This document shows positions 58,080 to 64,000 of a DNA stretch of 64,000 nucleotides, in pieces. Under the pieces are notes generated by a model. The model did no database searches. It was not told where the DNA came from and saw nothing but the letters and a program-made list of their open reading frames with translations. This stretch comes from Physcomitrium patens (taxonomy: Eukaryota > Streptophyta > Bryopsida > Funariales > Funariaceae). The number at the start of each line of letters is the position of its first letter. Within the stretch, counting starts at the first letter, position 1. Location of the stretch: contig NC_037253.1 in NCBI RefSeq assembly GCF_000002425.4, positions 8,241,176-8,305,175 on the forward strand. Direction: 5' to 3'. A program made the translations under genes and the position numbers.

Positions 58080-59378
58080 CTATCTAGACTGGAGCGGGGA
58101 GATGAGCCTCTTATGGGAATCTGAGCGATACACTATGCTGATATCCTCAGCAATATTTTTGGCATCGAAGGTGGCTCCCAAAATCCCTTTCCTTCCCAAA
58201 CCAGCGACGTAGAGACCGCGCTCCGCCTTCCAGGTTCCCTGAGAAAGATTTTTCGGAAGCCCATCAGCTGAGAAGAAACCGCTCTCGTCCCTAAGCCATC
58301 TGGGGACATTGCTCCTGTACCCTGTGGCCAGCACGATGGCATCGAACTCCTCAAATTGGCCGTTTTCAAACTTGGAGCCAGTAGGTGTGAGATGATCCAC
58401 GCCCGGGCACACCTTGATGGTGCCGCTCTTGATCTTCGCAAAAGTCCCCACATCCAGAATGGGTGTCTTACCTTGCTTGCATTTGATGGTCATTGGCCCG
58501 TCCGTGGGGCGTTTGAAACCATAGCTAGTTATATCACCCAGCACAGCCCGAGTGTACCCCACGAGGAGCAGGTCTGTAAACCACAGCGAAAAAGTCTTCA
58601 TCATCCTCATTGCCACGGCGAACGTCGACGTGCCGAAAATCTCCCTCGGCAATATGTGCACTGGGCTCCGGACTACGAGGAAAGGCTTCGCATTGAAATT
58701 TGCAAGGTCCATGGCAATCTCCATTCCCGAGTTCCCACAGCCTACGACCAGTACTCGCTGCCCCTGGTAATGGGCTCCTGTCCTGTAATTACTGGAGTGC
58801 AAGACGGGGCCTTGGAAACTATCCAACCCCTCCATCTTAGGGGTGTAAGCCTCGGAATTCTCCCCAGATGCAACCACCAACCACTGCGCACGAAACTCCA
58901 GCATACCTTCGGAATCTAAACCTGAACCGGAAGGTCGCGTCTGAACCTTCCAGTATGAGGAACTGGGATCATACGATGCACAGACAACCTCTGTGTTAAA
59001 TCTGGCCCTCATGTCGAAATGCTGGAAATAATTCTCCAGGTAGTCGACGAACTGCTTCTTGTTAGGATACAGCGGGTAATCCTCCGGGAAGGAGTAGTAA
59101 GGCAGCTCGCAAAACTGTTTCGGGATGTGGAGATGCAAGCGGTCGTAGGCCTTATACTTCCAGAGCGAGGCAATACCATCTGATTTCTCAATGATCAGAG
59201 ACGGCACTCCTTTCATCTCCAGGCACGCCGCGGCTGCCAACCCCGAGGGTCCGCCGCCCACGATGATGGCCCCCTCCACAACAGTGGGAAGTGGCTTACT
59301 CATCAGCAATGAGTCATTCCCCCCCTTGCCCAAATACTCCACACCGGAAGGGTTCCAGGAAGCAAGGTAGGGCGGCAT
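58080..59378 (-). CDS. YUC: YUCCA-type flavin-containing monooxygenase (auxin biosynthesis), 432 residues, single exon
   Basis: Family role: oxidative decarboxylation of indole-3-pyruvate to indole-3-acetic acid using FAD, NADPH and O2, the last step of the TAA/YUC auxin pathway, in cytosol or at the ER. Seen in the sequence: FAD site GGGPSG (residues 41-46); the WKYKAYDRLHLHIPK stretch typical of plant YUCCAs (73-87); FMO signature region FQGPVLHSSNY (188-198); NADPH site VVGCGNSG (211-218); and the ATGY motif (351-354) with LATGYRSNVPRWL. The length fits the family (about 400-440), and all motifs are present, so it looks intact. The start ATG lies at 59376-59378, 32 codons ahead of the domain as in relatives. 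The coding region has no intron, unlike most flowering-plant YUC genes. It is GC-richer than its surroundings. No other auxin gene is nearby. Confidence 0.95.
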   Translation of the reverse strand: MPPYLASWNPSGVEYLGKGGNDSLLMSKPLPTVVEGAIIVGGGPSGLAAAACLEMKGVPSLIIEKSDGIASLWKYKAYDRLHLHIPKQFCELPYYSFPEDYPLYPNKKQFVDYLENYFQHFDMRARFNTEVVCASYDPSSSYWKVQTRPSGSGLDSEGMLEFRAQWLVVASGENSEAYTPKMEGLDSFQGPVLHSSNYRTGAHYQGQRVLVVGCGNSGMEIAMDLANFNAKPFLVVRSPVHILPREIFGTSTFAVAMRMMKTFSLWFTDLLLVGYTRAVLGDITSYGFKRPTDGPMTIKCKQGKTPILDVGTFAKIKSGTIKVCPGVDHLTPTGSKFENGQFEEFDAIVLATGYRSNVPRWLRDESGFFSADGLPKNLSQGTWKAERGLYVAGLGRKGILGATFDAKNIAEDISIVYRSDSHKRLISPLQSR

Positions 59379-59960
59379 ACTGACAGTAGAATGCGCTCAC
59401 AATGAGACAACGAATCGCTGGTCGCTGTGATGAAAGCCAAATTACATGTTCTCTGCGCAGCGGCGGAACAATCCAGTGGCTCACACGGACCTGTTCCAGA
59501 AGAAAACTACACTATGCAGCTGTGGACCCAGCTCACTCCGAACTCCCCACCTCCTCACAGTCCAAATCTCTCGCATACAGCTCTTAGTTCCTAACCGTCA
59601 TCGTCACCGCTGTGTTGTGAAAGCAGCCGCAGTCAGGGACCCCTATGAGCAACTAGATCTGAGCTCTCTCTCCACCTCCAAGATGCGGGGCTGAGAAGAA
59701 GACCCTCTCTGTAAGAGGCGCTGATATAATAACCGAGAAATCGAGGCTGGATGAGGATGGAGAAAGTTTGGACTTACTGGCTGGGTGATGAAGTATTCTC
59801 AACGCCCTCATTACGAGCCCGCCGCCAAGCCGACTCAGCCCAAACTTCCTCCGACGCAATCCATCTCGATCCATGGATTTGAGGCTATGTCCTCTGCAGG
59901 TACAGCGTAATTCTGGCTTGTTTCCCTCCTCTTCCACTGTCTCAGCTGTGGCTGGCTTTG
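59379..59960 (-). promoter_or_regulatory. Putative 5' leader and promoter of the YUCCA gene
   Basis: GC-richer stretch immediately upstream of the YUCCA start. On the minus strand a near-consensus 5' splice site (CCA/GTAAGTC) lies at 59777, with candidate 3' splice sites (TTCTGGAACAG, TTCATCACAG) between about 59490 and 59420, so a leader intron is plausible. A 94-codon frame at 59653-59937 runs through the donor and is more likely leader or a chance frame than protein. Confidence 0.4.
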
Positions 59961-62248
59961 TGTATTTGTGTTTACTTTTCTTCTCTATTCTTTTTATTTT
60001 ATTTTTTCCTTCTTGCCCTTCATAACTGAGCTCTTTACGACTTCATTACTGTGCAAGTTTAGCTTGGTCAGCCTCCTACACAACTATCAAAATTGATGCT
60101 TTAGCTGTTCTCAGATTTTTTGTTTATATATTTGAGATCAAGCTTAAAACTTCACTTTTTCCCTTAATGATCAATGTATGCATGCCATCACTTCCTCTTC
60201 TAATGACCTGATGCATTGCTATATCACACTTGTTAATTGCATCACCCATGGGATTGAACTAGGGCTGTAGTTTCTCCAGTGCTAAAATTTGAGCTTAATG
60301 AGTGGCATGCACAGAGCCATCATATGTTGTGTATAATGATTTTGGTTGTGTGCTGGCCCTACACACAAAAGTTGTCCTTGCAAATTAACACCCCATCACT
60401 TTATAGCTTCACCTTTCAATGGTTTGTGGTGATTATGCTTTCAAATCCCCTTCATGTATGTTATGTTTGAAAATGTATATTTATGTTGGTTAATTTTATA
60501 TGCATATACAAAAATATAAATAGAGAGTGAGATATATAATATCAAATTTTTCATTCTCAAGAGTCTATTCGATTAAAGTTGAAGGCTCATGTTGATAAAA
60601 CTTTAAGATGACCTTCAAAAATATATTAATAAAAAGAATGAACAAATTAGTATTAGCATAAAAATTAGATGAGAATCTGTTTAGTAATTCCAAATGAAAA
60701 CCAAGTATTTAGAGGATTTTAGATTACTACCTGATCTTTCTAGTTGTAGCGTTGGTCACTAACAATAACTAAGTGGATGAGAACTTCAATCTAGAACAAA
60801 TAAACCACTCATGCATGCTTTCCTCCTATTCATTGTGCTGATTATTTTGATCTTCAACAAACCTTATCTACAGAACAGATTGTCACTGAGATAGTGGTTG
60901 GCACAGTATTCTGAATCATGTCAAACATTCAATCTACATTCTTCTTTCTTCTTCATTATCTTTTTCTCTGTCTTCTTTGTATTTTCTCTTTTGGTTTTTA
61001 TAGGAGGGATTGACATGAGAGAGGTGGGGCACAATATAGAACAAACAAAGTTCAAAGGTATCAAATAGTGGGTGTGGCATTCCAAGCACAGTGTAACCCC
61101 GTCCACTGGTGCCAAGTCATCCCCATAATCATTAGAAGGTTGTGCACTGGAGCAGCACTTTTCTGAGCACCACAACCACACAAAAGTTGGTGCTCAGTGC
61201 AAAGGGAGCCTGCACCTGAGAATCCTGAATAAGATGTCTGAAATGAGGCAGTTAGTTACAAGCAGCCATGCCCCAAATTGGGTTGGACAGTCTCATTAAC
61301 TCAGCCCTGCGGTCATTGGTGGGCCATTAAGCCAATCATGGACAATGGGTTCCATACTGAGATTTGCAACAACAACAAAACCCGGCTGTGGCTAACTTAA
61401 TCCTGCTTGATCATATCACACCCTTGCTCTCCCTCTCTCATTCCTGGCCTCTTGGGGAAGAAAGAAATCATGAGAAATTAAGAAAGAAGGAGCACTTTGT
61501 AAATTCAAAGTAAGTGAAGAAATATCAAACACCATACTGGCAATAGCCACTATCTGGGAGGATGAAAGGGCAGACTGAAAATAGTTCCAACTGAGTAGAC
61601 ACACTGCAAGGAGGTTTATAATTTGTTTTGAACAATAATTGAGAGAACCCACAATGTCTATTTACAATGCTGATTTAAAATGGAGATGGAGTGCAGAGAA
61701 TGGCTTGGAATTTCTTCAAGTTGCAATATGACCTAAAATGCAGCCAATCATAAACTTGTCTACCCGGCCTATAGTACCATAATTCCAGGTAACAAAAACC
61801 TTGAATTTGTGTATCTCTAAAGTTAATATAGAATTGAACCGAAATAAGGAGATAATCATGAACAAGATAAACTCCAACGAGCCATAAAAATATCAACCCT
61901 GTGAGAACTTGAGTTGTAATGCAGCCAATCAAAACGCAAGGTTCCCCCCCTGGGCCCCAAACCCTAAACCAAGGCTGGGATTATGCGAATTCCAATAACG
62001 TCGTGAGCCCTCTGCACCCAGAGCTACCTTGCCACCTAGTTAGTTCCTCTCTTCTCCGGGGCAGCTCACTGGGTGTTGCCCACAACTGTACACATGGAAA
62101 AAAAAACATCCTCCAGATTTTGAGATTCTATTCCGAGGCAGAACGCCGGGGCAAGGAAGGGCCCGAAAAGAGTTAGGGGTCATGCTGAACTTGGCAAAGC
62201 AGAGAGCACACCTGATAAGAAAATAAAGATATAAATCATAAAGGGGAA

Positions 62249-62279
<31 letters not shown>

Positions 62280-62512
62280 CAGGTTTAACTGTATTCATCT
62301 ATCTTCATGAAGTCTACACAAAACTTGTTTTTTCTGTAAAGGGAAAAGAAGTGGGGAGTATATTCATTTCCAAGATAGAGGATGAGTTTAAGGGAGAAAT
62401 GAGGTAAGTATTTGATGTAGTATCCTCTTTTTTAGTCCCATTGACCCAACTCATTTCCACTGCAAATAGGTTATCTTCTCCCTTGATGCATTGCAAAGGG
62501 TGGGGCAACTCC

Positions 62513-62514
<2 letters not shown>

Positions 62515-62543
<29 letters not shown>
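62515..62543. repeat. Poly-T tract (29 T)
   Basis: Uninterrupted T run followed by a GC-rich stretch (CGCTACCCTACCGCG). It could be the poly-A tail of a minus-strand retroposed sequence, but no retroposon body is recognised. Confidence 0.9.
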
Positions 62544-63023
62544 CGCTACCCTACCGCGTGGAGGGCAGGACCCAAATGTGAGGGCATTAGACATATTCTG
62601 CCCAAAATTCTCATGAAGGGACTGTCATATTCTTTTCCAGGACTGGCTTCTCAACAATACACTTGCAACTCCCATGCTACAAATTTAAATAAAACCATAT
62701 ACTAATAGAAGAAGGTAACACTACCAGATTTCATAACTGCTCCCAAGAAGCTGGCACAGATCGTGAATGAAGTGACCCTTTCTTTTGTCTTACATTGACA
62801 CCTCTGAGGTCATCCTGTTGCATAGGTATTAATATTGCAAAACAACAACCCATCTTATGCCGTAATACTCTTGTTATAAAGTGGGCATACGAGAAAAAAA
62901 TTAGTGAATATTTTGCAACTAATCTATTAAATTTATTTCCATTTAGTGTATATGTAATTGTGTTGCTGTTTAGGACTTTATTTTGCAACATTTATGAATA
63001 TATATATTTTAGCTAAAGGCTAT

Positions 63024-63073
63024 TATATATATATATATATATATATATATTCTTTCTTTCTTTCTTTCTTTCT
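63024..63073. repeat. Compound (AT)n-(TTCT)n microsatellite
   Basis: About 27 bp of AT repeats directly followed by about six TTCT units. Confidence 0.95.
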
Positions 63074-63802
63074 ATGATTTTTCTTAAAATTTATAACAAA
63101 TCCCACTATTTGATAATATTAGCTTTTAGCTATGTATTCTTGTCCTCCTCCAAGACTATTCACTCATTTTCATTGAAATTTGTTCACATTAGGTGATATT
63201 GCTTCAATTTTTTTTCTTCAAAGATTTTAGCATCTTTCTTAATTTATATTGCATATGGCAAAGAACATATCATTCTAAGTCTTTGAATTGTTAGTAGGAA
63301 GTTCTTTGAAAATAAATTCTATTTTTAGAATAGTACTTTCTATGACTTCTATCTTTGTAGTCTGGTTACTGGTTTGATCAAAATCATTGTAGTCAAATCT
63401 TATATATTTTAAGATTAAGAGAATTTTTTAAATCTATACATTATTGATTTAACTATTTGAGGTGAAAAAAATAAGGCATTATTTTGATGAATTATGGGTT
63501 TTTTTTTTTTTTTTTTTTTTTTTTCCTTCCGTTTCTAATTTTCAATTGTTAATTCCAAGTTACCATATTTACATATTTATTACTAGAGCTCTTACTTTGA
63601 AATAAATAATCCTCTTATCATGTATGAAATTTATAATCTATCTCCATTTTCTATGTAAGTAAAATTTATAGTTATGTAACGATTATAAAAACTTTTTGCC
63701 AAACCTTGTTATATATGTCATTTTCTCACTTCCAATAGAATGTTGAGTTTTGAGTGTCTCAAATTCTTCTTTTTCTAAAGTAACATTTAAAACTATACTT
63801 CA

Positions 63803-63803
<1 letters not shown>

Positions 63804-63840
<37 letters not shown>
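63804..63840. repeat. (AT)n microsatellite, 37 bp
   Basis: Pure AT dinucleotide run near the right edge of the window. Confidence 0.95.
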
Positions 63841-63842
<2 letters not shown>

Positions 63843-64000
63843 AAATAATGATATATAAAATATTTTATTATTTTGAATTATTAATATAGTAACTAAAAAG
63901 TTAGAATACAATACATGGATGTATATTGTCCAATCTAATTCTTTGGTTTTGGTGGAGAAATTCCTTCACTTAGTAAAATAATCCAAAAATTAATATAAAA

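Larger units (their letters stand above)
59961..64000. other. Spacer to the right edge, no gene recognised
   Basis: AT-rich, with a more balanced part at 60900-62200 that has no recognisable coding region. A short inverted repeat lies at 61163-61196 (10-bp arms CTGAGCACCA). Microsatellites are (AT)n at 62249-62276, 63024-63050 and 63804-63840, (TTCT)n at 63051-63073, and poly-T at 62515-62543 and 63499-63524. Confidence 0.5.

Noticed and set aside
58356-58919. 187-codon plus-strand frame across the YUCCA gene
   Set aside because: It is antisense to a clearly coding, GC-rich gene and has no domain. Such shadows are expected.
59653-59937. 94-codon minus-strand frame upstream of YUCCA as an N-terminal extension (e.g. 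a transit peptide)
   Set aside because: The YUCCA start at 59378 already gives the normal family length, and no in-frame continuity is evident. A leader or chance frame is simpler.

Overview
The window looks like a plant nuclear chromosome, most likely a moss of the Physcomitrium (Physcomitrella) type. The reasons are Ty3/gypsy chromodomain retroelements of one dominant family nested in each other, very AT-rich spacers full of long (AT)n tracts, and two compact plant genes (a YUCCA flavin monooxygenase and a small UBA-domain protein). The species is an inference from pattern and was not tested by any search.

Layout. 1-42,302 is a nested pile of LTR retroelements with no host gene. From left to right: element A (minus, runs off the left edge, LTR 3055-3549); element B (minus, internal part 3550-6501, with an LTR split by a later insertion); element F (minus, 6636-13008, two 552-bp LTRs that differ at only 4 positions, 5-bp target duplication ATGTA), which is young and nearly whole; element C (minus, same family as A), itself hit by two solo-LTR-like insertions (S1, S2); fragments D and G (plus), with insertion S4 and a different Ty3 element H inside G; LTR and gag fragments to 33,111; a long old chromovirus N (plus, 33112-41330) hit by S3, which carries a degenerate telomere-like tract; and fragment M (minus). 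All except F are clearly broken fossils.

42,303-64,000 is gene-bearing but sparse. A five-exon gene for a 208-residue UBA-type protein lies at 44359-46669 (plus). A 2.08-kb element with ~180-bp terminal inverted repeats and no recognisable transposase lies at 48694-50774. GC-richer patches near 51.1-51.8, 53.1-53.6 and 55.7-56.2 kb hold open frames I do not recognise. An intronless 432-codon YUCCA auxin-biosynthesis gene lies at 58080-59378 (minus). The rest is AT-rich spacer with microsatellites.

Main observations. (1) In two chromovirus families, the 11 bases starting about 32 bp after the LTR TATA box are complementary to the 11 bases just inside the 5' LTR. The two families use different sequences for the same pairing. 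This is the architecture of Tf1-type self-primed reverse transcription, and a relic-like tRNA-iMet motif lies about 20 bp further in. (2) The A/C-family LTR carries a dense array of perfect heat-shock-element units directly upstream of its TATA box. (3) A solo-LTR-like family (S) makes 4-bp target duplications at CpG-centred palindromes. (4) The main chromovirus carries an extra open frame between integrase and the 3' LTR in at least three copies.
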